From: Sporichthyaceae bacterium
GTDB lineage: Bacteria; Actinomycetota; Actinomycetes; Sporichthyales; Sporichthyaceae
DNA length: 48,466 nt
Direction of reading: 5' to 3'
Assembly: GCA_036493475.1 (NCBI GenBank)
Contig: DASXPS010000187.1
Span: 1 to 48,466, forward strand
In this document: piece after piece, positions 1-8,275 of the stretch
Layout: every line of letters starts with the position of its first letter
How positions within the stretch are numbered: the stretch's first letter is position 1
Position numbers and translations under genes: made by a program
The notes under the pieces: model-generated
The model's input: the letters and a program-made list of their open reading frames with translations, nothing else
The model's database searches: none
Told to the model about the DNA's origin: nothing

Positions 1-169
1 CGGCCCTCGCGGCGTTGAAAGCCCGGATGGCCTTGTCCTGTCGCGTGGTGTGCTGGCGGTGGCTGAGCTTCGCCCTATGGGCTTTACGTGGCGCGTGGCA
101 CTCCTGGCCGGCGGGCGCGCTGCAGGTGCCGCAGGGGTAAGCCAGCACCAGGTCATCTATGCCGGTCAT
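1..169 (-). CDS. Small Cys/His-rich Zn-finger-like protein (partial, 3' end outside window)
   Basis: Reading leftward from the ATG at 169 gives 56 open codons to the window edge. The protein carries a C-x2-C and a C-H pair (YPCGTCSAPAGQECHAPR) followed by a basic His-rich stretch (HRAKLSHRQH). This resembles the short zinc-finger-like proteins common in actinomycete phages and integrative elements; the pattern is seen, zinc binding is inferred. Its ATG overlaps the stop codon of the upstream RHH-like gene by four bases (ATGA at 166-169), so the two are probably translationally coupled. The function is unknown. Confidence 0.55.
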   Translation of the reverse strand, partial: MTGIDDLVLAYPCGTCSAPAGQECHAPRKAHRAKLSHRQHTTRQDKAIRAFNAARA

Positions 170-333
170 CGGGTCGCCCGTCGGTCACGCGCCGCCAGCT
201 CGTTGGTGCAGGCCTGCCGGATCCACCGGGAAATATTCCCCTCGGTGTCCTCCTCAGCCGCCTCGATGATGGCTTCGGCAAGCGTCGGCGGCATAGAAAT
301 GTCGAGCAGGGCGCTATGGCTCTTTGTGCGCAT
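166..333 (-). CDS. Small ribbon-helix-helix-like DNA-binding protein
   Basis: This encodes about 55 residues with a short polar N-terminal strand (SHSALLDISMPPTLAEAI) and a helical remainder (NISRWIRQACTNEL), the layout of CopG/Arc-type antitoxins and regulators. A longer frame opens at 396, but that start lies inside the promoter. The ATG at 333 has AAAGGA six bases upstream and is preferred; 339 is an alternative. The gene is probably autoregulated through the inverted repeat at 380-396. It overlaps the downstream Zn-finger-like gene by four bases. The RHH assignment rests on length and pattern only. An antitoxin role is possible, but the partner gene does not look like a toxin. Confidence 0.5.
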   Translation of the reverse strand: MRTKSHSALLDISMPPTLAEAIIEAAEEDTEGNISRWIRQACTNELAARDRRATR

Positions 334-367
334 TCTCATTCCTTTGTTTGAATTCCGGTCCATTTCC

Positions 368-396
368 AGAATAGATACGTTGCGGTTCGCCCGCAA
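368..396 (-). promoter_or_regulatory. Promoter with overlapping inverted-repeat operator for the RHH-like gene
   Basis: On the minus strand TTGCGG (391-396) and TATTCT (368-373) are separated by 17 bases, a near-ideal sigma-70-type promoter in a locally AT-rich stretch. The sequence 380-396 (TTGCGGTTCGCCCGCAA on plus) is an inverted repeat of 6-bp arms covering the -35 and most of the spacer, ideally placed for repression by the small DNA-binding protein encoded just downstream. Confidence 0.55.
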
Positions 397-549
397 CTAA
401 CTGTAATTCACCAGAATTGTGCGCGGTCTCTTGATGCACGGCATTCTTTTTCGGCGTCGATGTCCGCTACATCGAGGCCCACCTCCATGGCGCAGTCCGC
501 CGAACGAATCGGGGAGGGCGTCGTCCGACGGGTGAGCTGGTGACTCGGG

Positions 550-1812
550 TCAGGCCGCGGGCTCGCGGGCTTCTTCTCCCTTGATCGACGCTTCGATACG
601 AAGCAGTTGGGTCTTCAGGCGATCCACGGTGTGGAGCATCTGCTCGTACGTTTCGGTGTCCCCGGTCATTCGGGCATGGACGCCGTTGGCCTCCAGCTCG
701 GCGAACATCTCCACCAGTCGATGGACCCACTTGGTCTGACGCACAGCCAGCCCCGGCCCCTTGTCGAAGGGTTTGGCTCCCTCGACTTTCTCCGCCGTCT
801 GTCGCGCACTGGCGGCTTTGGCCTCTTGGACCCGGGCCAGGTACGCCGACCGAACGGCCTTGGCCGTGGGCCTCCCATCGGTGGCGTTCCACACGTCGGC
901 CCATACGTCGCAGCGGATTCCCTCGGGAATTCGGGCGAGCTCCCGACACTGCGCCTCGTTGCTCGGCAGGGGAATGTCGTCAATTGGAGACATGCCCGCG
1001 AGCACCGGCACCACCGCGATCATGCGGTAGGCGTGGGCCCGGTGCATGCTCCACCGCTCGGCCACGTAATCCGCGAACGTCCGGTGGGTGGCGCGGTAGA
1101 GCCTTGCCGAGTGAATCTCGGCCAACGCCACGGCCACCTGCACGAACGCGTCGAGGCCCTCCGAAACGATCTGTTCGAGGTCGACCAGCCGGGCCGCCTC
1201 GCGCTCGGAGAGCGGCGCCCCCTCCGGCTCGACCAGCTCTGCCTCGATGACGTCCCCGTCGTCGTCGTGCCGGTCGGCCTCGATGAACGTGAGAGCCGCG
1301 CCCACCATGGCGGTGGTGACGTCGCACTTCTGTTGATGTTGTCGGCGTTGCCGGTCGATCGTGCGCGAGTGCGGTTGGCCCGGGACGAACGACGGCTCGG
1401 CCTGGTCGTCCTGCCCGGCCTCCTGCAGGATGTCCACGACGGCGCGGGCGGGGTCGGCCGCCATCTCGCAGATCGCGGAGTCGATCGCGTCGGCCAGGGT
1501 CTCCAGCGATTCGCGGGCTTCGTCGCGAGCGTCGGTGCGCTCCTCCGCGGTTACGCCGGAAGGGTCGTCGCGGTGCTCCTCGACCGTCTCCACCGCGGTC
1601 TCGGCGTCGTCCAGGGCGGCGAGGATGTCCGCGAGGGCATCGGCGTCCTCGAACTCCTCAGTGACAGCACGCAGCTCATCCAGGGCGCTGCGCGTCTTGG
1701 CCACGTAGAAGCGCTCTGCCCCGGCGACCTTGCGCACGGCTTCCGCCAGCGGGAGCAGCTCGGCAGCGATGCGGTCGGTGGCCGGTGCCTCCGCGACCGG
1801 CGCCGCGGTCAC
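550..1812 (-). CDS. Accessory protein of the integrative element, KorB/ParB-like HTH region
   Basis: This is a 420-residue soluble protein. The N-terminal third is acidic and helical, a basic patch follows (RTIDRQRRQHQQK), and the central part contains LYRATHRTFADYVAERW then MHRAHAYRMI. That segment recurs in actinomycete plasmid and ICE proteins and resembles the helix-turn-helix of ParB/KorB-type proteins. The C-terminal half is rich in Ala/Glu/Lys and could form a coiled coil. It overlaps the excisionase-like gene upstream by four bases (1809-1812), so the two are co-translated. Its function (partition, replication control or transcription) is not known. Confidence 0.6.
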   Translation of the reverse strand: MTAAPVAEAPATDRIAAELLPLAEAVRKVAGAERFYVAKTRSALDELRAVTEEFEDADALADILAALDDAETAVETVEEHRDDPSGVTAEERTDARDEARESLETLADAIDSAICEMAADPARAVVDILQEAGQDDQAEPSFVPGQPHSRTIDRQRRQHQQKCDVTTAMVGAALTFIEADRHDDDGDVIEAELVEPEGAPLSEREAARLVDLEQIVSEGLDAFVQVAVALAEIHSARLYRATHRTFADYVAERWSMHRAHAYRMIAVVPVLAGMSPIDDIPLPSNEAQCRELARIPEGIRCDVWADVWNATDGRPTAKAVRSAYLARVQEAKAASARQTAEKVEGAKPFDKGPGLAVRQTKWVHRLVEMFAELEANGVHARMTGDTETYEQMLHTVDRLKTQLLRIEASIKGEEAREPAA

Positions 1813-2033
1813 GAGGTCACCGCCGTTGCGACGGTCGGCACCCGACGGAGTAGCGCCTCCGCGTCCGAGCGCCGGATCCGGACCAACGTCGGGCCGACCC
1901 TGTAAGCCGGCAGGAGGCCACCGGCCACCCAGCGGCGCACTGTGCGCTCCGTCGTGCCGAACATCCCGGCCACCGCGCGCATCGTCATCAAGTCGGCCGC
2001 GGTGTTCGCCGCCGTCGTGCTCTTCCCGTCCAT
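1809..2033 (-). CDS. Helix-turn-helix (MerR/excisionase-like) DNA-binding protein
   Basis: This 74-residue protein carries a winged-HTH core: MRAVAGMFGTTERTVRRWVAGG, then a wing PAYRVGPTLVRIRRSDAEALL. That is the helix_turn_helix_17/Xis pattern found in recombination directionality factors and small regulators of actinomycete elements. The ATG at 2033 is preceded by GAAGGAA at about seven bases. It is encoded directly downstream of the serine recombinase on the same strand, which fits an excisionase or regulator of the element. The DNA-binding fold is well supported; the excisionase role is inferred from position. Confidence 0.7.
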   Translation of the reverse strand: MDGKSTTAANTAADLMTMRAVAGMFGTTERTVRRWVAGGLLPAYRVGPTLVRIRRSDAEALLRRVPTVATAVTS

Positions 2034-2073
2034 CGCGTTCCTTCGCCCCCGGTCGGACCCCGTGTCCGCCCTC

Positions 2074-2086
2074 GTCCTTTCAGGAC
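2074..2086. promoter_or_regulatory. Short inverted repeat upstream of the HTH gene
   Basis: GTCCTTTCAGGAC is a 5-bp-arm inverted repeat with a 3-base centre, about 40 bases upstream of the HTH start at 2033, a plausible operator. The rest of the 294-base gap between the HTH gene and the integrase stop shows no convincing gene; I see no strong -35/-10 pair in it. Confidence 0.3.
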
Positions 2087-2327
2087 AGCAGCGGCCAGGC
2101 GTGGACGTTGGCTGTCTCGCCGCGCTCGGAACGAACGCCGACGCTCGTCACGGATTGCGGTGCAGGTCAGCGGGGGTGCGTGGACATAACGGCCCGACAA
2201 GGCCAAGTGCGGGCTGGGAAAACTCCCGGCTGGCGATGGCAACAAGGCGGGCAATCGCGGAGTGTTAGGGAGCAACGACCACAAAAGGTGACGAACGATG
2301 ACGGATCGTCAGTCGGCTTGGCTGAGT

Positions 2328-3770
2328 TCAGCCGGCCGCGTCCAGGCCCTCCGCCCATCGGACTGTGAACCGGTCGGTGTCTACACCCTTCCGACCGCGC
2401 ACGCCGGGGCGCACCACGATGCGCTCTACGGCTTGCCGCACCAGCGCACGGCGCAGCCCTATCGGGTCGGCGCTGTCCTCCGCCTGATCCCAGGCGCCCA
2501 GGAACGTCAGCCCGGATGCGTGCCAGACCACTGCACCTTCACGCGGCGCAGCCAGCAGCTCCGTCCTGCGTGCCTTCAGGGCCTTCAGCTTCTCGCCCAG
2601 CACCTCCACGTCGTCCTCTCGGTCGTCATCCGCCAGCGCACCGGCCAGCTCGGTGGCGGCGGCAGCCAACGCTTCCTCGACCCGGGGCAACTCCTCCGGG
2701 GCCCCGGTGGTCACCGTGAAGTGTCCGTGGGGCATTGCGCCGACGTGATCCACCCACTGATCCACAATCCACTGCTCCAGCGGCTCAGCGCTGATGACCA
2801 TAGGTTGCGGGCACTCACGGCTGGGACACTTGTAACAGGGCCGGGCGTTGCTCTGGTTGGCCCACATCGGGCCGCCGCAGCCGGAACACTCCAGCAGTCC
2901 CGCGCCGCTCAGAAGCCTTACAGGACTGGATTTCACACCGCGCGTGTCCTTGCGGCCGGGAGCCGCGCCGGTGGACATCCGCTGCCGTAACTGTTGTGAC
3001 TGCTCCTCCGTCAGAATCGGATCCCAGAACTGCATCGGGTAACCCGCCTCATCGCGGATCACCTTGTCCTTGTGCGTCTGCTGGCCCAGCAGGCTGTACC
3101 CGGTCAGCACCACCTTGAGCGCTTGCACCGTCCACTTCTCCGCCCGGTGGGGTCGGTGGCCATTGTCGTTGAGCCACTTCACACAGACGTTGAGCGATGC
3201 ACCTCCCAGCACATCGGCCACCACGCGCTCCACCGCGCCCTTCTCCTCCGGATCCACCTCCAGCACCTTGCCGCCACCATCTCGGTCCACGATCCGATAG
3301 CCGAATGGGGGAGTGCCGCCGCCCCAGCGCTGGCCCTTGCGTAGCGCAGCCCGCGAGGCCAGTACCCGTTCCCGGATCGTCGCCGCTTCGAGTTCGGCGA
3401 ACACCGACAGCAGCTGCAGCATTGCCCGACCGCTGGGCGTGGAGGTGTCGAACGATTCGGTGCAGCTAGTCAGGCTGACGTTCTGCGAGGTCCACTCCTC
3501 CGTCAGCTCCGCCAGGTCGCGCACGGATCGGGCGATGCGGTCCACGCGCCACGTGAGCACGCCGTCGATGGCGCCGGTGACCGCCATGGCCCGGATCTTG
3601 GCGAGGCCCCGCCTGTCCAATCTGCTCTTGGTGGCCGACACGTCCACGTCGTCCTCGATGCCGACCAGCACCCAGCCACGGGCACGGGCCGTCTGCTCGA
3701 TGAGGTCGCGCTGTCGCGCGATGCTGGTGGATCGGTCGGTGTCACTGCTCAGCCGGGTGTATCCGACCAC
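2328..3770 (-). CDS. Large serine recombinase / site-specific integrase
   Basis: The protein is 480 residues, the usual size for large serine integrases. The N-terminal resolvase domain opens with Y-T-R-L-S (nucleophile Ser8), includes ARQRDLIEQ and WRVDRIARSVRDL, and is followed by the long E helix. A Recombinase domain covers roughly 155-260 (GTPPFGYRIV), then a zinc ribbon (CSGCGG...CYKC...ECP), a coiled-coil segment near 365-420 and a short basic tail. GTG at 3770 is the first possible start after an in-frame TAG; there is no good ribosome-binding site, and TAGAAT lies 18 bases upstream (minus strand of 3789-3794). It would integrate and, with a directionality factor, excise the element. 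Confidence 0.92.
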   Translation of the reverse strand: MVGYTRLSSDTDRSTSIARQRDLIEQTARARGWVLVGIEDDVDVSATKSRLDRRGLAKIRAMAVTGAIDGVLTWRVDRIARSVRDLAELTEEWTSQNVSLTSCTESFDTSTPSGRAMLQLLSVFAELEAATIRERVLASRAALRKGQRWGGGTPPFGYRIVDRDGGGKVLEVDPEEKGAVERVVADVLGGASLNVCVKWLNDNGHRPHRAEKWTVQALKVVLTGYSLLGQQTHKDKVIRDEAGYPMQFWDPILTEEQSQQLRQRMSTGAAPGRKDTRGVKSSPVRLLSGAGLLECSGCGGPMWANQSNARPCYKCPSRECPQPMVISAEPLEQWIVDQWVDHVGAMPHGHFTVTTGAPEELPRVEEALAAAATELAGALADDDREDDVEVLGEKLKALKARRTELLAAPREGAVVWHASGLTFLGAWDQAEDSADPIGLRRALVRQAVERIVVRPGVRGRKGVDTDRFTVRWAEGLDAAG

Positions 3771-3806
3771 GCGATTCGTGATGTGGGTATTCTACAGCCG
3801 CGCTGC

Positions 3807-3884
3807 CGGGACTACCCGGACACCGAGAGCATGGAGCTGTTCGCCGAGCGGGTCATCCCCGAGGTGCGCCGCCAGGTCGGCTGA
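3807..3884 (+). pseudogene. Truncated 3' end of a chromosomal flavin-dependent oxidoreductase (LLM-like) gene
   Basis: Upstream of the TGA at 3882-3884 the plus strand reads RDYPDTESMELFAERVIPEVRRQVG. This looks like the C-terminus of luciferase-like (LLM) F420/flavin oxidoreductases, which often end in a helix of the type LFAERVIPxxR. No start or upstream coding sequence remains: the reading runs straight into the integrase promoter region. I infer that integration interrupted the gene and that its 5' part lies at the other end of the element, outside this window. The family call rests on a short tail and is tentative. Confidence 0.45.
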
Positions 3885-3920
3885 ACGCTTTCGGCGCTTA
3901 GCGGGGGCGGTTGTGCTTTG

Positions 3921-4487
3921 TCAGGCCGGCTCGTTGCCCGGCTTCCACTTGATGCCGCAGCCCATGCCGGGGATGTGCGGCTCGGGCACCGGGCGACCGG
4001 CCAACACGTGCTCGACCGCGGCCCGCAGGTCCGCGCCGGTGGCCGGACCCCCGGTGCTCGGCCGGGTCTCGTCGAACTGCCCGCGCCAGGCCAGCCGGCG
4101 CGCGGCGTCGTAGAGGAACAGGTCCGGGGTGCAGGCGGCGCGGTAGGCCAACGCCACCTGCTGCGAGTCATCCAGTAGGTAGGGGAAGGTGAACCCCGCG
4201 CGATCCGCCTGCGCGCGCATCCCCGCCGGACCGTCGTCGGGATACGCCGCGGTGTCGTTGCTGCAGATGCCCACCGTGGCCAGGCCGGCGGCGGACAGCT
4301 CAGCGGTCAGCGCGCCGAACGTCTTCTCGATGTGCTTGACGTAGGGGCAGTGGTTGCAGATGAAAGCGACCAACAGGCCGGGCGCGGCGCCGAGGTCAGC
4401 CAGCGCGACCTGCCCGCGGTCGATCGACGGCAACGCGAACTCCGCCGCCGGGGTGCCCAGCGGAACCATCAACGAGGTGGTAGCCAT
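3921..4487 (-). CDS. Thioredoxin-fold redoxin (AhpC/TSA-like thioredoxin family protein)
   Basis: This 188-residue protein has a thioredoxin fold: a leading segment (LPSIDRGQVALADL), then the redox motif FICNHCPYVKHIEKTF with CNHC as the CxxC active site, then YPYLLDD-type and CTPDLFLYD strands (the cis-Pro region). It ends with PEPHIPGMGCGIKWKPGNEPA, typical of the stand-alone actinobacterial redoxins annotated as thioredoxin family protein. The start at 4487 (MATTSLMVPLG) is chosen because the frame continues upstream only as antisense of the monooxygenase genes. It is divergent from the monooxygenase reductase, with about 70 bases between them, and may handle thiol or oxidative stress. Confidence 0.85.
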   Translation of the reverse strand: MATTSLMVPLGTPAAEFALPSIDRGQVALADLGAAPGLLVAFICNHCPYVKHIEKTFGALTAELSAAGLATVGICSNDTAAYPDDGPAGMRAQADRAGFTFPYLLDDSQQVALAYRAACTPDLFLYDAARRLAWRGQFDETRPSTGGPATGADLRAAVEHVLAGRPVPEPHIPGMGCGIKWKPGNEPA

Positions 4488-4559
4488 GTCCCGATCATGC
4501 CGCGTCGACCCGGGCGGCCCCACCGTGGTTAGGTGTGCGACACCCGAGGGGATGGGCGG

Positions 4560-5591
4560 TTGGTGTACGACATCACGGTCGAGCAGTTCGGCCACACCTT
4601 CGACTGCGCCGAGAACGAGACCATCCTGTCCGCGGCGCTGCGCAACCGGGTGTTCCTGCGCTACGGCTGCCAGCACGGCGGCTGTGGTGCCTGCAAGGTA
4701 CGGCTGGTCGACGGCGACGTCGAGCTGACCGCGTCGAGCTACGCACTGCCGCCGCGGGAGCGGGACGCCGGCGCGATCCTGGTCTGCCAGAGCTATCCGG
4801 TCGAGGACTGCGTGATCGACGTGGCCGAGATGCAGCTGGGCGCCGAGGAGTTCTTTCGCGGCGACGGCGCCGTCGCGCGCGCGACCGTGTTGGAGTCGGT
4901 GGAGTCGCTCACCCCCAACGTCCGCCGCGTGGTGCTGCGCCATCCCGACCGCCCGATGGCGTTCGTCGCGGGTCAGTTCGTGAACGTCACGGTGCCCGGC
5001 CACGCCGTGGCTCGCTCGTACTCGATGGCCAACGGCTCCGCGGACACCGACCGCATCGAGCTGATCTGCAAGATGATGCCCGGCGGGCTGTTCTCCAGGT
5101 ACGTCGACGAGCAGGCCCGGCCCGGAGATGAATTGATCGTGAACGGCCCCTACGGGTTGATGGCGATCCGGCTCTCCCACCGGGACATCGTGATGGTGGC
5201 CGGCGGCGCCGGCCTGGCCCCGCTGCTGGCCATGCTCACCGACCTGGCCGACAAGCGCTCCACCAACCGGGGGGTAACCCTGTTCTTCGGCGCGCGCAGC
5301 ACCGCTGACCTCTACGCACTCGCGGAGATCGCCGCCCTGCAGGACCAGCTGCCGGCGCTCACGTTCGTGCCGGTGCTGCAGGCGCCGCCGCCGGGCTGGA
5401 CCGGCGCGGTCGGCGTGGTGACCGATGCGCTGGCTGCGCATTCCACGGTCTGGAGCAGTCACGATGCCTATCTGTGCGGCCCGCCCGGCATGGTCGACGC
5501 CGCCCGTGACCTGCTGGTGGACCGCGGGGTGCGCCCGCAGAACGTTTACGCCGACGCCTTCGTCTGCACCGGGGAAACCCCGGCTCCCTGA
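4560..5591 (+). CDS. Soluble diiron monooxygenase reductase component (propane/methane monooxygenase type)
   Basis: This is an NAD(P)H-dependent flavoprotein that passes electrons to the diiron hydroxylase. The N-terminal plant-type ferredoxin domain has YGCQHGGCGACK with a later LVCQS, giving the C-x4-C-x2-C...C cluster. The FAD-binding barrel carries RSYSMAN, and the nucleotide domain has GGAGLAPLLAML and YLCGPPGMVDAA with the C-terminal YADAF. GAGGGG at 4546-4551 favours TTG 4560 or GTG 4563 as the start over GTG 4533. It is first in the operon, 78 bases ahead of the large subunit. A weak promoter-like TTAGGT lies at 4529-4534. It is similar to PrmB/MimB-type reductases. Confidence 0.9.
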   Translation: MVYDITVEQFGHTFDCAENETILSAALRNRVFLRYGCQHGGCGACKVRLVDGDVELTASSYALPPRERDAGAILVCQSYPVEDCVIDVAEMQLGAEEFFRGDGAVARATVLESVESLTPNVRRVVLRHPDRPMAFVAGQFVNVTVPGHAVARSYSMANGSADTDRIELICKMMPGGLFSRYVDEQARPGDELIVNGPYGLMAIRLSHRDIVMVAGGAGLAPLLAMLTDLADKRSTNRGVTLFFGARSTADLYALAEIAALQDQLPALTFVPVLQAPPPGWTGAVGVVTDALAAHSTVWSSHDAYLCGPPGMVDAARDLLVDRGVRPQNVYADAFVCTGETPAP

Positions 5592-5669
5592 AGTTGGAGC
5601 GTCCTCACAGGATTGGCGACGCCCGCGGCGTGAAACGATCCGGAACGAACCCAGCACGTCGGAGGATCC

Positions 5670-7244
5670 ATGCCCTCGCTCGTATCCGCGCATGATCGGG
5701 TGAAGTCCGTCGAATGGACCCCGACCTACGTCGATCACCAACCGCGGTATCCGACCCGCTACAAGCTGCCGAAGAAAACCAAGGATCCGTTCCGCACCCT
5801 CGTCCGCGAGTACCTGACCATGGAGCAGGAGAAGGACGACCGGCTGTACGGCGGGTTCGAGGACGTGCTGTCCCGCACCGCCCCCGCGGCCGAGGCGGAC
5901 CTCGGTTGGTTGGAGGGCATCAAGCTCGCGCTGCCGATCGTGGCCTACGGGGAGTACGGCGCGGAGAAGTGCCAGTCGATGCTCGTGGACACCGTGGACA
6001 ACGCCGAATTGCGCGCGGGCTACCTGGCCCAGGCGATGGACGAGCGTCGGCACCTCAACCAGGAGATGTACCTGCTGCGTCACTTCGCCAAGCACGCCGC
6101 CGAGCCATGCGGGTTCGACCGCGGCATGCAGGTACGCGGGGACAACATTTTCGCCCGCGCCGGTCGGGTGTGCTTCGACAACTTCTACGTCAACGACCCG
6201 ATCGAGTGCGCGCTGTCGCTGCAGGTCGTCGCGGAGACCGCGTACACCAACCCGTTGTTCATCGCGTTGACCCGGGTCGCCGCGCTCAACGGGGATCACG
6301 CCACCCCCGGCGTCTTTCTGTCCATCCAGTCCGACGAGGCCCGGCACTCGGCCAACGGGTACGCGACGCTGGCCGCGGTGCTGTCCGAGCCGGACAACCT
6401 GCCGATGCTGCAGGTCGACTTCGACCGCTCGTTCTGGCGCCTGCACGTGTTCATGGACCCGCTGATGAGTGTGCTGTTCGACTACTTCGGTCGCGGCCGG
6501 ATGGACACCTCCTACAACAAGCTGTGGGAGGAGTGGGTGGCCGACGACTGGGTCGGCAACTACATCGGCAGCCTGGAGCCGTTCGGCCTGCAGGTGCCGA
6601 AGTACTTCGGGCACGCCGTCGAGCGGATGAAGTGGTCCGGGCACACCGCGGCGATGGTGGCGGCCGCGTCGTGGCCGTTGCACTACTGGCGCTGGCCGAC
6701 GGTCACCCCGCAGCACATGGAGTGGCTGGAGAACTCCTACCCCGGCTGGTATGAGACCTACGGCCAGTTCTGGGAGGCGTTCAACCTGCTCGAGGACCCG
6801 AACATGGAGATGATCCCGCTGCAGGGTCTGTCCGAGCGGCCGTACTTCTGCCGCACCTGCGCGCTGCCGTGCGTGTTCCCGAAGATCGACGAGGCCACCA
6901 CCCGGGTCCGCTCCTACGACGGGCGCAAGCACGCGTTCTGCTCCGCGCCGTGCGAGGAGATCTTCTGCCAGCAGCCCGAGCGTTACGAAGGGACGATGCT
7001 CTGGGACGAGGTGTGGGACGGCGTCGGCCTGGAGGAGTTCATCGTCACCCGCAACCTGTTGCGCGAGGACGGCCGGACGCTGGTCGCGCAGCCGCACACC
7101 AAGCAGGGCGAGCATCTGTGGACCATCGATGACGTGAAGCGGTTGAACTTCGAGATTTCCAACCCGCTGAACAACGTCACCGAAGCACCGGAGTTGGTGA
7201 AGCAGGCCGACGGGACGCTCGCCCGCGCCGAAGCAACGCCATGA
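5670..7244 (+). CDS. Soluble diiron monooxygenase hydroxylase large (alpha) subunit
   Basis: This 524-residue catalytic subunit shows all six carboxylate/His ligands: E95 (GEYGAEK), E125 and H128 (DERRH), E189 (VAET), E223 and H226 (SDEARH). The spacings 30/3/61/34/3 match those of soluble methane monooxygenase (E114, E144, H147, E209, E243, H246). A C-terminal Cys cluster (CRTCALPC...CSAPCEEIFC) is typical of the propane/phenol-type branch. The start has GGAGGATCC just upstream. It hydroxylates a small hydrocarbon or related substrate using O2 and reductase-supplied electrons. PrmA/MimA-like by pattern; the substrate is undetermined. Confidence 0.93.
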   Translation: MPSLVSAHDRVKSVEWTPTYVDHQPRYPTRYKLPKKTKDPFRTLVREYLTMEQEKDDRLYGGFEDVLSRTAPAAEADLGWLEGIKLALPIVAYGEYGAEKCQSMLVDTVDNAELRAGYLAQAMDERRHLNQEMYLLRHFAKHAAEPCGFDRGMQVRGDNIFARAGRVCFDNFYVNDPIECALSLQVVAETAYTNPLFIALTRVAALNGDHATPGVFLSIQSDEARHSANGYATLAAVLSEPDNLPMLQVDFDRSFWRLHVFMDPLMSVLFDYFGRGRMDTSYNKLWEEWVADDWVGNYIGSLEPFGLQVPKYFGHAVERMKWSGHTAAMVAAASWPLHYWRWPTVTPQHMEWLENSYPGWYETYGQFWEAFNLLEDPNMEMIPLQGLSERPYFCRTCALPCVFPKIDEATTRVRSYDGRKHAFCSAPCEEIFCQQPERYEGTMLWDEVWDGVGLEEFIVTRNLLREDGRTLVAQPHTKQGEHLWTIDDVKRLNFEISNPLNNVTEAPELVKQADGTLARAEATP

Positions 7245-8275
7245 GCGGTGCGTCGGCGGCCAAGCCGCCGCGGGACTTCAGCTATATCAACGCGCGGCGC
7301 AAGCGCCCCAGTGAGTACGAGGCCGTCAACCTGCACATCCAGCCCAAGCTCGGCAACTGGTGGGACAACGGCAACTCCTACCTGCGCACGCCCGAGGGCC
7401 GGGAGGCGTTCAGCGAGGACTCGTCACGGCTGCGGCACCCGGACTGGTACGACTTCCGCGACCCGTCCGCGTTGTGGCAGCGGCCGTACATGCGCATGCA
7501 GGCCGAGCAGGAACGGGCCATCGAGCGGCTGACCGAGGACGTCGCGGACAGCCTCGCCACGGACATCGACCCGACCTGGCTGATCGAGATCGTGCAGAAC
7601 CACTACGCGGTCTGGTCCTTCGTCGAGTACGGGCTGTTCCGCGGCATGTTCTCCGCATCCCGCGAGGCCCTGTCCGACACCGTCGTGGCCTCGATGCTGT
7701 TCGAGACCTTCGACCGGGTGCGGCACTCGCAGGACATCGTCCACTACATGCTGGCGTTGGAGGAGAACGTCCCCGGCTTCGACGCCACCGGCGCGAAGGA
7801 GGCCTGGCTGGAATCCCCGCGCTACCAACCGCTGCGCCGGTTGGTGGAGGAGATCTCTTTCGGGGTCTGCGACTGGGGCGAGACCGTCGTCGCGGTGAAC
7901 CTGTGTTTCGACCCGATCGCGACCGAGGTCGGGGTGCTGCGGCTGATCGGTGCGCTCGGCCCGATCCACGGGGACGTGGTGTCCAAGCTGATCCTCAACT
8001 CGGTGGCGCGCGACCGACGCCGGGAGCGGGCCTGGACCGAGGAGTTCGTGCGCATGGTCACCGGGCCCGACGTGCCGGCCGCCGCGGCCAACCGGGCGAT
8101 CGTCGCGGAGTGGATCGACAGGTGGACGCCGCGGGCCGTCGAGGCCGTCGCTCCGCTGGCCGAACTCTACGAGTGCCTGCCCGCGGCCAAGGTCCCGTTC
8201 GGTGAGGTGCTCGCCGTGGCGATCGTGCACCAGCGCCAGGTCGTCGCCGCGCTCGGCGTGGACGGTGTCGGGTGA
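7241..8275 (+). CDS. Soluble diiron monooxygenase hydroxylase small (beta) subunit
   Basis: This 344-residue protein has a ferritin-like all-helical fold without a diiron ligand set, as usual for beta subunits (WWDNGNSYL near the N-terminus, YDFRDPSALWQRPYMRMQ, VEYGLFRGMFSASREAL). It pairs with the large subunit to form the hydroxylase. The ATG overlaps the large-subunit stop by four bases (ATGA), indicating translational coupling and matched stoichiometry. The length and the placement immediately after the large subunit agree with PrmC/MimC-type proteins. Confidence 0.92.
   Translation: MSGASAAKPPRDFSYINARRKRPSEYEAVNLHIQPKLGNWWDNGNSYLRTPEGREAFSEDSSRLRHPDWYDFRDPSALWQRPYMRMQAEQERAIERLTEDVADSLATDIDPTWLIEIVQNHYAVWSFVEYGLFRGMFSASREALSDTVVASMLFETFDRVRHSQDIVHYMLALEENVPGFDATGAKEAWLESPRYQPLRRLVEEISFGVCDWGETVVAVNLCFDPIATEVGVLRLIGALGPIHGDVVSKLILNSVARDRRRERAWTEEFVRMVTGPDVPAAAANRAIVAEWIDRWTPRAVEAVAPLAELYECLPAAKVPFGEVLAVAIVHQRQVVAALGVDGVG

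Larger units (their letters stand above)
1..3806. mobile_element. End of a serine-integrase integrative element (continues beyond window start)
   Basis: All genes from position 1 to the serine recombinase run leftward and look like accessory genes: a Zn-finger-like protein, an RHH-like protein, a KorB/ParB-like accessory protein, an HTH/excisionase-like protein and a large serine recombinase. The recombinase start lies within about 40 bases of what looks like the truncated 3' end of a chromosomal gene, as expected where attP sits beside the integrase gene. The exact right boundary (somewhere about 3771-3815) and the att core cannot be fixed without the other end. Whether it is a prophage, ICE or integrated plasmid cannot be told from this part. 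Confidence 0.55.

Noticed and set aside
2167-2358. Short minus-strand frame with several Cys (CGRC...CPPC)
   Set aside because: It overlaps the integrase end, has no ribosome-binding site and no counterpart pattern.
3885-3900. Sequence CGCTTTCGGCGCTTAGCG resembling one arm of the hairpin repeats
   Set aside because: It lacks the partner arm and the GTAAA centre; similarity may be chance.
4488-7115. Very long open minus-strand reading frame opposite the diiron monooxygenase genes
   Set aside because: It is the GC-skewed antisense shadow of the reductase and large-subunit genes; only its last 188 codons (the redoxin) look like a protein.
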